Assembly: GCA_001689405.1 (NCBI GenBank)
Contig: LUJO01000060.1
Location: 55,295-119,294, forward strand
DNA from: Candidatus Homeothermus arabinoxylanisolvens
Lineage (GTDB): Bacteria > Bacteroidota > Bacteroidia > Bacteroidales > Muribaculaceae
Length of the DNA: 64,000 bases
Direction of reading: 5' to 3'
The position numbers and the translations under genes are program-made. The notes under the pieces are model-generated. The model ran no database searches. It was not told where the DNA came from and worked only from the letters and a program-made list of their open reading frames with translations. This document shows, in pieces, positions 43,701 through 51,745 of the stretch; positions within the stretch are counted from its first letter, which is position 1, and each line of letters begins with the position of its first letter.

Positions 43701-44302
43701 TTCACTTTGTCCATGTCGACGAGTCCTTTCATGTCATCGTAACTCAGCAGCTCCACGGTCGAGGTCTCGTTTGACGTGCGCCATCCGTCAAAGAAGTGCA
43801 CCACCGGCAGCGAGCCTTCTATGGCCGCCATATGGGCCACTATGGCCATGTCGTGGGCTTCCTGAACGGAGTCGGAGCCAAGAAAGGCAAAGCCTGTCGT
43901 GCGGCATGCCATTATGTCCTGATGGTCGCCGAATATACTCAGGGCATGGGCGGCCACCGAACGGCAGCCTACGTGAAATACACCCGGCAGCAGTTCACCG
44001 GCTATCTTGAACATGTTGGGTATCATGAGCAGGAGGCCCTGCGAGGCCGTGAATGTGGTAGCCAGCGCTCCGGCGGCGAGTGCGCCGTGTGTGGCGCCGG
44101 CCGCCCCGAGTTCCGACTCGAGCTCCTTTACTTCCATGGTTGTGCCGAAGAGGTTCTTGACTCCGGCTATGCGCCATCGGTCGGCTATGTCGCCCATCTC
44201 GGCTATGGGGGTAATGGGGTATATCGTGGCTACGTCGCTGAACGCATAGGCTACATACGCGGCCGCTGTGGAGCCGTCGATTATTTTCTTGATTGCTGCC
44301 AT
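40790..44302 (-). CDS. nifJ: Pyruvate:ferredoxin (flavodoxin) oxidoreductase
   Basis: The protein has 1170 residues, the single-chain form. The N-terminal thiamine-domain I block has YPITPIAEMGD, and the gamma and delta parts follow. Two ferredoxin-type cluster motifs are CVECTECSLVC near 690 and CTGCGSCAVICPG near 745. The C-terminal thiamine diphosphate domain has NATGCSSIWGANFP and DTECYSNTGGQTS. It makes acetyl-CoA, CO2 and reduced ferredoxin from pyruvate. It lies 86 bases after the AEC carrier in the oxalate cluster, with a hairpin between (44338-44366). A role in oxalate metabolism is possible but not shown. Confidence 0.95.
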   Translation of the reverse strand: MAAIKKIIDGSTAAAYVAYAFSDVATIYPITPIAEMGDIADRWRIAGVKNLFGTTMEVKELESELGAAGATHGALAAGALATTFTASQGLLLMIPNMFKIAGELLPGVFHVGCRSVAAHALSIFGDHQDIMACRTTGFAFLGSDSVQEAHDMAIVAHMAAIEGSLPVVHFFDGWRTSNETSTVELLSYDDMKGLVDMDKVKAFRKRGLNPEHPVLRGSAQNPDVYFQNREAANSHYDKFPSIVQSCMNRVSTLTGRNYSLIDYAGAPDAELVIVSMGSSCEVIEETVRYLDSTGYPHRTGLVKVRLFRPFSDEALLKAIPGTAKAVAVLDRTKEPGSEGEPLYLDVSSALRRAGRKVTVIGGRYGLSSKEFDPSMVKRIYDELASADPLDGFTVGIDDDVTHRSLKVTDRITPDDGCVLKSISYGMGSDGTVGATKQVAKIIGATEGLYSQAFFNYSAKKSGGYTISQLRIARQPVKAEYSIESADYISCNKNMYVKRFDLVDNLREGGTFVLNSSWTADDMNTVLPASLRRAIAARKARFYNINATAIARKTGLGVKINMIMETVFFKLSGIIPFDEAMKALRNEITATYMHEGAEMVNRNIAALDLVADAITQINYPAAWLNAADDTAEQLAVASLPPFIRNVARPCLRLEGNMLPVSALSPDGSLPAGTTAYEKRTIAINIPRWDATKCVECTECSLVCAHAAIRPYLLTPEEVQNAPADFVTKPASGKLSAYRYRIQVFPHDCTGCGSCAVICPGHALTMVPIEEDLHVQEPLLQYVLDKVTLKEGIVPRATINGSQFYQPLLQFSGACAGCGETPYVKLLTQLMGERMIIANATGCSSIWGANFPSNAYCTNVRGQGPAWGNSLFEDNAEYGYGMEVAVTQRRGRLAELIHDAVADKSTDAGLKTAMQKWLDSFNDPTASAEAGEAVLKLLPDTDTTAEIRELSDMFAKKSVWAIGGDGWAYDIGFGGLDHVLAQDRDINLLVMDTECYSNTGGQTSKATPLGAVAKYSADGKRTFKKDLGRMMMTYGNVYVASIALGANYMQAIKAFVEADSYPGPSIVIAYCPCINHGIRAGMGNSIVEERKAVKSGYWPLYRYDPRRKAQGLQPLQLDSAAPDGSLLDFINGEDRYVDLKMLDAEEAAILQPELKEHCDLLYDILLKQSQGH

Positions 44303-44337
44303 TGTGTAAGTTGTAGTTTGGTTTTGTTTTGAATCAA

Positions 44338-44366
44338 ACGCGAGGCCATATAGATTGACCCCGCGT
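44338..44366 (-). other. Intercistronic hairpin between carrier and nifJ
   Basis: On the minus strand ACGCGGGG pairs with CCTCGCGT (one G-U) and is followed by TTTGATT. It could be a partial terminator that lowers nifJ expression relative to the oxalate genes. Confidence 0.35.
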
Positions 44367-44388
44367 CTGTCGTAGAATAATTATAGTA

Positions 44389-45381
44389 TTAGAGCGAAAT
44401 TCCGGGTATCGGTCCTACACACAGCTCCGTAATCCATATCCAGAGCGGGCAGAAAGCCATGAATAGTATAACCGATATGGCAAGCGATGAGGTACCCGTC
44501 GCGACGTAAGAGTCGTACTCGTCGGCGATGATGATGCCTGAGAATGCAGGAGGAAGTGCACCGGCTACAACAAGCATGGCGAGGTTTTCGGGCGACATCT
44601 TGAAGATGAGTCCCACGATAAGCAGAAGTGCGGGCATCATGACAAGCTTGAGGATGACACCGAGTATGCCCTGCCAGTTGATGCTGATCTTGACTGACGA
44701 CAGCGTGATACCGGCGGCAAACACGGCCATGGAGGCGTTGGCGCCCTTTATAAGGTCAAATGACGGGCTTGCCCACTTCGGCCAAGGTATGCCTATGATG
44801 ACCCAGATGACGGCGAGGATAGGTGCCCATGCCACAGGCTGTTCAAGGGCGTGGATTACCGGTTTCCACGGGTTGGGCTTCTTGCCTCCGTTCTTGGCTA
44901 TGGCCTTTTCGTTTCCGGCGTTAAGCAGCGACAGACCTACAGGTATGCCTACGGCGTTTACGACTATACCTACTATGGCTACCACGAGGGCCACGTATGC
45001 GTTGGTGCCGAAAATAGGCTCCAGTACGGCAAATCCGAGGAAGCCGATGGTAGGCGAACCGTTGATAAGGGCCATGACGGCGGCGTCGGCCTGAGTAACT
45101 CCGCTTTTCTTGAAGCAGTATTTATAGATGTAGTACACGAGCATGAAGCAGAACATGATCACTACAAGCGATATGATCGACAGCTTTATGTCGGCTACAA
45201 GCATCGAGCGGTCAGCGTCGACTATCGACACAAACAGGGCTGCCGGCAACGCGAAGTCAAGCACTACCTTGTTGAATGCCTTACCGTCGGAAGCGCTGAA
45301 CGCACCCTTTTTCCCTGCGATATATCCGGCGAGCATCACCACGATAATAGGGACTATGGCATATAATATGATATGTGACAT
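44389..45381 (-). CDS. AEC-family transporter, putative oxalate carrier
   Basis: The protein has 330 residues and about ten membrane segments, with the duplicated five-helix layout of the auxin efflux carrier (AEC) family, which includes malonate carriers (MdcF). The segment MALINGSPTIGFLGFAVLEPIFG near 105-127 is the conserved first-repeat crossover region. It starts 50 bases after the oxalyl-CoA decarboxylase stop. By position it should bring in oxalate and may export formate. This is inference; it is unrelated to OxlT, the MFS oxalate:formate antiporter of Oxalobacter. Confidence 0.85.
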   Translation of the reverse strand: MSHIILYAIVPIIVVMLAGYIAGKKGAFSASDGKAFNKVVLDFALPAALFVSIVDADRSMLVADIKLSIISLVVIMFCFMLVYYIYKYCFKKSGVTQADAAVMALINGSPTIGFLGFAVLEPIFGTNAYVALVVAIVGIVVNAVGIPVGLSLLNAGNEKAIAKNGGKKPNPWKPVIHALEQPVAWAPILAVIWVIIGIPWPKWASPSFDLIKGANASMAVFAAGITLSSVKISINWQGILGVILKLVMMPALLLIVGLIFKMSPENLAMLVVAGALPPAFSGIIIADEYDSYVATGTSSLAISVILFMAFCPLWIWITELCVGPIPGISL

Positions 45382-45431
45382 AACAAAGTGATTTTAATGT
45401 TAGTATGCGTATATACGGGTGATACGTCTTG

Positions 45432-47168
45432 TTATACGTTGACGGGGAAGAGGGTAGCCGGATTCAGATATCCTATGTGGCCGCTCTCCTTGCCGGAGTC
45501 GGCGGCGAGCTGCACGTCGATGAGGCAGGTCTTCTTTGACGCTATGGCCTCGGTCAGTGCTTTTTCAAGTTCATCGGGGGTGGTGACGTAGTAGGTCTGT
45601 GCGCCGAAAGCGTCGCCGAGCTTGTCGTAACGTGCGTTGACATTAAGAGTGGTAGGTGCCGGATCGCCGTCCTTGCCGAGATTCTGGCCTACTCCGTTAT
45701 ATATGCCTCCGTTGTTGAATATGACTACGGTGACGGGCAGCTTGAAGCGGCATGCAGTGCTGAAGTCCATACCGCTGAAGCCGAACGCGCTGTCGCCCTC
45801 GATGGCCACAACCGACTTTTTGGTGGCCACGGCGGCACCTACGGCAGAGCCCATGCCCATGCCCATGATAGCCCACGTGGCGCAGTCTATGCGGTGGCGG
45901 GGCAGCATCATGTCTATGGCGTTGCGGGTGTCGTCGAGGGTGTTGGCGCCTTCGTTGACGAGGATTACGTCAGGATTCTGTGCCATGACTTTTCTTACGG
46001 CGCTGAGGGCGCTCCAGTGGGTCATAGGCACGGTCTGCGGTACGAAGCGCTGAGCGAACTTTTCGTTTTTGGCCTTGCTTTGCGACTGGATGTAGGGTAG
46101 CCAAGTCGGATCCATCGACAGCTTGTAGGAGGGCAGGGCGGCGAGCATGGCGTCGACCGATGACTCAAGGTCGCCTACTACCGGAGCCGCTATCTGCCGG
46201 TTGATGTCGATCTCTTCGGGATCTATGTCAAGCTGTATGAATTTACCTGCGGGATTCCATTTGCCGTGTCCGCGCGACAGAAGCCAGTTCAGACGTGCTC
46301 CCAAGAGCACCACTACGTCTGACTGTTCCATAAACGCGCTGCGCATGGAGTTGGCGCTTAACGGGTGGTTGTCGGGAAGAAGACCCTTGGCCATCGACAT
46401 CTGGTAGAACGGTATGCCGGTGCTTTCGACAAGTTTCTTGATTTTGTCGTCAATCTGCGCGTAAGCGGCTCCCTTGCCTATAAGTATGACGGGCTTCTTT
46501 GCCGAAGCAAGCAGCTCCATGGCGCGGGTCACGGATGCCGGCGACGGTATCATGGGCGGACAGGTATCGACCGGAGTGTACAGTGTGGCTTCGGCCGCGC
46601 TGCGGTCCATGACTGCGCCGAGGCACGGGGTGGTTATGTCAAGGTATACACCGCCGGGACGTCCCGACACCGCGGCCCGGTAAGCCCTGACAACGCCGGT
46701 CATGATGTCCTCGGGGCGGTTTATGCGGTAGGCTGCCTTGACAAGCGGCTTGGCTATGTTGAGCTGGTCAAGCCCTTCGTATGTGCCTTGCATCAGGTCG
46801 ATGGGCGGACGCTCGCTTGAGCCTGATATCTGTATCATAGGATAGCAGTTGACCGTGGCGTTGGTGGTGGCGGTAAGGCCGTTGAGGAAGCCGAGCGACG
46901 ATACTGTGAGCAGTACGCCCGGAGTTTTTGTCAGAAAGCCGTGGGTGGCTGCCGCCATTCCCGCCTGCTGTTCATGACGGAAACCGAGAAATCTGATGCC
47001 CTCGCCCTGTGCGATGTAGGCAAATTCGGTCACCGGTATGCCTACAAGGCCGTACATCGTGTCGATGCCGACTTTCTTCAGCGCTTGCGTGAGTATCCAC
47101 ATGCCCGTTACCTGATTGGCGGTCGACGGGTCGGTATGGGGTATTGAAGCTAATGGATCGGTTGTCAT
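45432..47168 (-). CDS. oxc: Oxalyl-CoA decarboxylase
   Basis: The protein has 578 residues, close to the Oxalobacter enzyme, and is a thiamine diphosphate-dependent decarboxylase. The Glu of GLVGIPVTEFAYIA (near 45) is the activating glutamate of the N-terminal domain. The ThDP/Mg motif is EGDSAFGFSGMD...VIFNNGG near 450-485. The C-terminal SGKESGHIGYLNP is typical of oxalyl-CoA decarboxylases and separates it from acetolactate synthase. The reaction turns oxalyl-CoA into formyl-CoA and CO2, using a proton. It lies 111 bases after frc, with a strong hairpin between them. Confidence 0.95.
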   Translation of the reverse strand: MTTDPLASIPHTDPSTANQVTGMWILTQALKKVGIDTMYGLVGIPVTEFAYIAQGEGIRFLGFRHEQQAGMAAATHGFLTKTPGVLLTVSSLGFLNGLTATTNATVNCYPMIQISGSSERPPIDLMQGTYEGLDQLNIAKPLVKAAYRINRPEDIMTGVVRAYRAAVSGRPGGVYLDITTPCLGAVMDRSAAEATLYTPVDTCPPMIPSPASVTRAMELLASAKKPVILIGKGAAYAQIDDKIKKLVESTGIPFYQMSMAKGLLPDNHPLSANSMRSAFMEQSDVVVLLGARLNWLLSRGHGKWNPAGKFIQLDIDPEEIDINRQIAAPVVGDLESSVDAMLAALPSYKLSMDPTWLPYIQSQSKAKNEKFAQRFVPQTVPMTHWSALSAVRKVMAQNPDVILVNEGANTLDDTRNAIDMMLPRHRIDCATWAIMGMGMGSAVGAAVATKKSVVAIEGDSAFGFSGMDFSTACRFKLPVTVVIFNNGGIYNGVGQNLGKDGDPAPTTLNVNARYDKLGDAFGAQTYYVTTPDELEKALTEAIASKKTCLIDVQLAADSGKESGHIGYLNPATLFPVNV

Positions 47169-47212
47169 AGTTGAACTACGTTAAATCGTTAATAGTGTGA
47201 ATTTTGAAAAAT

Positions 47213-47250
47213 CCATAGTGGTGCGCCGCTGGTGGCGTGCACCACTATGG
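47213..47250. other. Strong hairpin between frc and oxc
   Basis: A perfect 12-bp stem CCATAGTGGTGC/GCACCACTATGG with a 14-base loop sits 44 bases before the oxc start in the frc-oxc transcript. No T tract follows directly, so an mRNA stability or processing role is more likely than termination. Confidence 0.5.
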
Positions 47251-47279
47251 TGGCATATATCGAGTCCCTGCAAGGCGTG

Positions 47280-48584
47280 TTATTTGGCCGGCTCTTCGGG
47301 TTTGGGCGCAGGTGCGGTCGTGCCGTTGGCCTTGAATTGTGCCTGCTGTTCGGCGGTATATCCGAGTGCGGTAAGCACTTCATCGGTATTTCCTCCAAGG
47401 TCCGGACACGGACCGTAGGTAGGCTGATAGTTGGATATGGTGAACGGTACTCCTACGGTGACGAATTCACCTATCTTGCCGCCTTGGTTGATACGTACGA
47501 GCGTGTTGCCGTCGTAAAGCGACTCGTCGGTCATGATCTCCTTGGTCGACAAAACCGGGCCTACGGGCACACCTGCCTTCGACAGGATGTCGGTCACCTC
47601 ATACTTGGTCTTGTTGATTGTGAAGGTCTCGACACGTTTGTAAATTTCCTGTTTGTGCTTGTCGCGGGCATCGGCCGTGTTGAAGTCGGGATTTGTAAGC
47701 CAGTCCTCGAAGCCGAGCGCTTTGGCTGCAAGCTCAAACTGCTTGGCTCCACGCTGAAGTATGACATATACATATGCATTGGGGTCGGTCTCCCAGCCTT
47801 TACATTTATATGTCCAGCCGAGAACGCCGCTGCCCTCTTGGTTACCGCTACGCGGAACGAAGTCACCGAATTTCTCGTCGGGATACTGCGGGAACTGGGT
47901 AAGATAGCCGATGCGGTCGAGTGTAAGCTGGTCGCGGGTCTTGATACGGCACAGGTTAAGACATGCATTGTGCATTGACTGGTATACGAAGCTGCCTTCG
48001 CCGGTCTTTTCACGCTGCAGAAGGGCGGCGAGGATACCGATGGCGAGGTGCATGCCGGTGTTGGAGTCACCGAGGGCGGCACCTGACTGTGTAGGTATGT
48101 TATCGGGGCCTTCCCACCATCCTGTAGTTGAGGCTGCGCCGGCGGTCACCTGTGCTACCGGCTCATAGGCCTTGAGGTCTTTGTACTTTGACGATACGGG
48201 GAAGCCCTTTATGGTACCGTAGACACACTTCGGGTTGAGGGCGTGTACGGCCTCCCAGCTGAAGCCGAGCTTGTCCATTGCACCCGGGTGAAGGTTCTCG
48301 ATAAATACGTCGGCCTCCTTGATAAGTTTGGTAAGTATCTCTTTGCCGTCAGGGGTTTTGGCGTTAAGGGTCAGCGACTTCTTGTCAGAGTTGAGCTGAA
48401 GGAAGTAGTAGCTTGGTTCATCGGGGTCAAACTGGAGTTCATTACGGGTGGCATCACCGACACCGGGACGTTCTATCTTTATAACTTCGGCGCCGAGCCA
48501 TGCGAGCAATTGTGTACATGAGGGACCCGACTGCACTTCAGTGAAGTCGATCACCTTGATTCCTTGTAGAGGAGCTGTGTTCAT
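47280..48584 (-). CDS. frc: Formyl-CoA:oxalate CoA-transferase
   Basis: The protein has 434 residues and is a CaiB/BaiF (class III) CoA-transferase. The catalytic Asp is probably Asp173 in GAALGDSNTGMH, equivalent to Asp169 of the Oxalobacter enzyme. GVGDATRNE near 50 and WTYKCKGWETD near 265 are formyl-CoA transferase hallmarks. It moves CoA from formyl-CoA to oxalate, giving oxalyl-CoA for Oxc. The glycine-rich loop normally before the KCKGWETD block reads GNQEGSGVLGW, and the tail ends in a Pro/Lys-rich stretch (APAPKPEEPAK); both are unusual. It is first in the oxalate cluster. No standard promoter box was found upstream. Confidence 0.95.
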   Translation of the reverse strand: MNTAPLQGIKVIDFTEVQSGPSCTQLLAWLGAEVIKIERPGVGDATRNELQFDPDEPSYYFLQLNSDKKSLTLNAKTPDGKEILTKLIKEADVFIENLHPGAMDKLGFSWEAVHALNPKCVYGTIKGFPVSSKYKDLKAYEPVAQVTAGAASTTGWWEGPDNIPTQSGAALGDSNTGMHLAIGILAALLQREKTGEGSFVYQSMHNACLNLCRIKTRDQLTLDRIGYLTQFPQYPDEKFGDFVPRSGNQEGSGVLGWTYKCKGWETDPNAYVYVILQRGAKQFELAAKALGFEDWLTNPDFNTADARDKHKQEIYKRVETFTINKTKYEVTDILSKAGVPVGPVLSTKEIMTDESLYDGNTLVRINQGGKIGEFVTVGVPFTISNYQPTYGPCPDLGGNTDEVLTALGYTAEQQAQFKANGTTAPAPKPEEPAK

Positions 48585-48778
48585 AAACTTGAATTTTAGT
48601 GTGTAATAGAAAATGTTTGTTTTATGATATTAACGCGATAGCAACCAAAAGGTTTTGTTAAATAAGATTGTAACTTAGAGGATTGCGGCGCAGTCAGGCG
48701 TCACGGTTGGTTAATGGATATTGTTTGGTGACTTTACCGGTGCAAAATGTTTATTTTTTAACTTACAATACTCGCATA

Positions 48779-49163
48779 ATGTTAAAAATGCGATTTTTTG
48801 TTACTTTTCGCACTTTTGACTGTAGTGACGGCATCGGCCCAGATGCGCACCGTTAAAGGTCAGGTAGTGTACGCCGGCGACGGCGAACCCCTCGCTGGAG
48901 CTACTATCCTTCCCGTTGGAGGCAGCGGCACAGGCACCGCTACCGATGTTGACGGTCATTTTACTATCAATGTTGACCGTTCAGTTTTGAAAATTAAAGT
49001 TTCCTATGTTGGAATGAGCACTCAGGAGGTCCATATAACCGACGCTCCCATGCTCATAAAACTCCACAATTCAGAGAACAATCTTGACGAAGTTATGGTC
49101 GTGGCTTACGGTACGGCCAAGAAGTCGGCTTACACGGGTTCGGCATCGGTGGTGAGCGCTGAC
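48779..49163 (+). pseudogene. SusC-family transporter remnant, frameshifted and truncated
   Basis: Only the N-terminal ~125 residues remain: signal peptide, carboxypeptidase-like domain (VKGQVVYAGDGEPLAGATILPVGGSGTGTATDVDG), the DEVMVVAYGTAKKSAYTGSASVVSA segment, then an abrupt stop of homology at the direct repeat beginning at 49164. The ATG at 48779 is out of frame with the rest. Removing one T from the six-T run at 48794-48799 restores a normal signal peptide (MLKMRFLLLFALLTVVTASA). The plug, barrel and any SusD partner are missing from both sides of the tRNA-Met island. Confidence 0.8.
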
Positions 49164-49276
49164 CCGAAACAAGTCCGCGCGGAGTTGTGTTCAGATTTGT
49201 GTTCAAGGCAAAAGAAAAAGCAGCTACGATTTGTTTCGTAACTGCTTGTTTTTTAGGAGTGGTCCCACTAGGGCTT
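49164..49276. repeat. Direct repeat, left copy (attachment-site-like)
   Basis: This ~113-base stretch matches 52800-52913. It contains the tRNA-Met-type terminator hairpin (49218-49247) and the last 17 bases of tRNA-Met plus the next base (core GTGGTCCCACTAGGGCTT at 49259-49276). The tRNA match ends soon after. It looks like the distal attachment site left by integration into the tRNA 3' end. Confidence 0.75.
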
Positions 49277-49534
49277 TGAACTTCAAGGTAACTTGTTGTG
49301 GGATAGTGTATTCTGTATGTTAAAAATCGGACTTGGCTCGGATGAGGCACCTCTGTACTTCATCATTCTGCAACGCCGTTCTTATCTTCGTTTGTGCAAA
49401 GTTAATCATTATCTGCCGCAGTGTCAAATCCCGTGCCAATGAAAGCAGAGTCAAGCTTGCTTGAACTATGCTGAATGCAGCCGGGATTATACAAATTAGT
49501 CATATTAAAAGTTCCTAAAATGAACTGCCATTGG

Positions 49535-50746
49535 TTATAAGTCATCTGTCATCAGGAACTGCCGTAAGCTCAGATGTTTTATGCCTTCGTAGTTCTGAGG
49601 TCGTGACATCGGATTCATGGATATGACATATTTGGGATAGTTGTCTTGTATCTTCAGCAGATTTCCAAACTCCCGCTCCATTGTCTTGTCGTCAGCGATG
49701 AGATACGCCACCTGTATATAGACCGATGTGCCGCCTTTTTCGGCAACGAAATCAATCTCACCGTTGGGAAGTGTTCCGACACTGATCTTGTATCCGAGAT
49801 TTTTGAGGTGTAGATAGACAGCGTTTTCTATTACTTTCTCTATGTCGCCGGTACGGTTAGGGCCGGCAAGCATATTGCGCAGCCCCAAGTCCTCAAAGTA
49901 GTATTTGTCGTTGGTCTCCAACAGACGCTTTCCATGTATGTCATATCTCGGCACTTTATTGATGATGTAAGCGTTTGAGGCGGCTTTCAGATAATTTATC
50001 GCCGACAACGGGGTCAATTCCACTCGCTGAGATTTGAGATATTTCGACAATGATGTAGCCGATACAAGTTGCCCCGCGTTGTCGCTGACGTATGACATCA
50101 GGTTTTCAAACAGTGTCACATTGCGCAACCCTTCCCTCTGCACTACATCTTTCAAAACAATGGTATTGTAGATGTTCTGTATATATTCCCATACCATATC
50201 CTCGTTTTCAAGTCCGAGACGGTACAGGTGAGGGAGACCGCCGAATCCGAGATATTTCTGAAGACTGTCATCAGAATCATCAAGCCCGTGAAAGGTCAGG
50301 AACTCCCGGTATGAAAGACTCAGGATATGAATCTCAATATATCGACCGCCGAGGTATGTGGAAAGCTCCGACGAAAGCATTTTGGCATTACTTCCGGTCA
50401 CAACAATCTGGCATTCCTCATCGGCATTGAGGCTACGGAGTACATTCTCAAAACCGTCTATATCCTGCACCTCGTCAATGAGAAGATAGTTGTCTGCACC
50501 ATCTTTCAGTTTTCCGTCGAGGTATCGCGAGAGATCATCTGCATTTCTTATATCGGCATACTTTGTCTTTTCCTTATTGATATATATGATATTGGCATCC
50601 GGATTGGCGGCTTCAATCTCCGTGACGAGTTGACGGATTATATAACTCTTGCCAACGCGACGCTGCCCGGTAAGGGCGATTATCATCCCCTTCCCGATAA
50701 ATCTCCGAATATGCTCAATATACTGTTGCCTTGCTATTATCTTCAT
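49535..50746 (-). CDS. AAA ATPase of the DUF4143 family
   Basis: The protein has 403 residues. Walker A is GQRRVGKS at 27-34, Walker B is LLIDEVQDI near 95, and the C-terminal half matches DUF4143 with its nuclease-like end (GYKISVGTLPNGEIDFVAEKGGTSVYIQVAYLI), where the D-x-E/Q-V pattern recalls PD-(D/E)xK folds. The family is abundant in Bacteroidota, but its function is not established. It appears intact. Its promoter (50752-50782) places the start 5 bases before the ATG, so the mRNA is probably leaderless. Confidence 0.88.
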   Translation of the reverse strand: MKIIARQQYIEHIRRFIGKGMIIALTGQRRVGKSYIIRQLVTEIEAANPDANIIYINKEKTKYADIRNADDLSRYLDGKLKDGADNYLLIDEVQDIDGFENVLRSLNADEECQIVVTGSNAKMLSSELSTYLGGRYIEIHILSLSYREFLTFHGLDDSDDSLQKYLGFGGLPHLYRLGLENEDMVWEYIQNIYNTIVLKDVVQREGLRNVTLFENLMSYVSDNAGQLVSATSLSKYLKSQRVELTPLSAINYLKAASNAYIINKVPRYDIHGKRLLETNDKYYFEDLGLRNMLAGPNRTGDIEKVIENAVYLHLKNLGYKISVGTLPNGEIDFVAEKGGTSVYIQVAYLIADDKTMEREFGNLLKIQDNYPKYVISMNPMSRPQNYEGIKHLSLRQFLMTDDL

Positions 50747-50751
50747 GACTG

Positions 50752-50782
50752 CAAAGTTAGTGAATTTTGTTAATCATACCAA
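50752..50782 (-). promoter_or_regulatory. Promoter of the DUF4143 ATPase
   Basis: On the minus strand TTG (50780-50782), 20 bases, then TAACTTTG (50752-50759), ending 5 bases before the ATG. Transcription would start at or next to the start codon. Confidence 0.65.
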
Positions 50783-51199
50783 ACAAAATGGAGCTATACC
50801 GCAATTTCATTTGTCATACATCATAAAACTGTCATAACATACGAGAGGCGCAACGGCTTCGACTTTGGCAATCGCAAGCGAGGCATCGCAGGTATTAAGC
50901 AATTCCGTCAGCGGCGTTTGGAGCAAGTCCTGCACTACCGCAGACCGCATTGCCAGAATTTAAGAGTCGGCTAAACACCGAGTGTCTGATAGCCTGAGCG
51001 GGTTGCTACGCAGGCTTCGCTGTACCTGCTCTTGCTATTTCAGCCACTCCGTGTTCTTACGCCGCCTCCATCTTTCGTTGTTGGAGCCGTTGCGCCACTC
51101 TCCGTTGGTCAGCAGTCCACGAGCCGAGACAGTGATGTGCCGCCTTCCTGCGTTGTCAGCATATCACAGACTCGTCTTTCCCGGACTGGGACAGTGCCA
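50783..51199. other. Gene-remnant region within the island
   Basis: No complete gene is seen. A plus-strand open frame ends near 50970 with NGFDFGNRKRGIAGIKQFRQ and more basic residues, which looks like the C-terminus of a lost protein. The rest has no recognised homology. The stretch is likely debris from element decay. Confidence 0.4.
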
Positions 51200-51733
51200 T
51201 TATAGGTCTATCGAGTACAATTTGTGTGTTTTCAACCAATGACCGTCTGCTAACGCCGGGTGCATGAACAGTCCTTCAAAAGTCATTCCTATGCGCTTCA
51301 TGACATTTTCTGAAGGAATATTAGGTACGGCAGTAAAAGAATATAGTCTGTTGCATAATTTCTTCTCCCGTGCATACTTTATACACATCATCGCCGCTTC
51401 AGTAGCATATCCCTTATTCCAGAATTTATCTGATATTCGCTAGCCGATTTCCCATCCCGGTGAAAATGGAACATCGAAAGTAAAGCGGTGGAATCCAACA
51501 TAACCGATAAATTCACCTGTTTTCTTAATTTCAACAGCATACAATCCGAAACCTGTTTCCTCAAATTCAGAATTGATCATGTCAACAAAGCCATTTGATT
51601 CCTCAGGAGATAATAGCTTTGGAAAGTATTTCATAACATTATCATTGCCGTTCATTTCTGAAAAGACATTCCTATCGGACATTTTCCATGAACGTAAAAT
51701 CAGTCTGTCAGTTTCGATATATGTTGTATCCAT
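51200..51733 (-). pseudogene. GNAT acetyltransferase with an amber stop
   Basis: Read through, the product is a 177-residue RimJ/RimL-type GNAT acetyltransferase: IETDRLILRSWKMSD at the start, GYVGFHRF, WEIG, then WNKGYATEAAMMCIKYARE and NIPSENVMKRIGMTFEG. A TAG at 51440-51442 interrupts it after WEIG, where relatives have Trp (WEIGWR). A single G-to-A change explains it. Both parts are in the same frame with no other damage. The -7 box TAATTTTG (51738-51745) ends 4 bases before the ATG. Confidence 0.85.
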
Positions 51734-51745
51734 ATTGCAAAATTA

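Noticed and set aside
40790..44302. Oxalate oxidoreductase as an alternative for the large ferredoxin oxidoreductase
   Set aside because: Known oxalate oxidoreductase has separate subunits. This is a single chain with the typical NifJ order and motifs, so PFOR fits better.
49093..49350. Open frame across the left repeat resembling the one at 52618-52905
   Set aside because: The similarity comes from the direct repeat and terminator, not from a shared protein.
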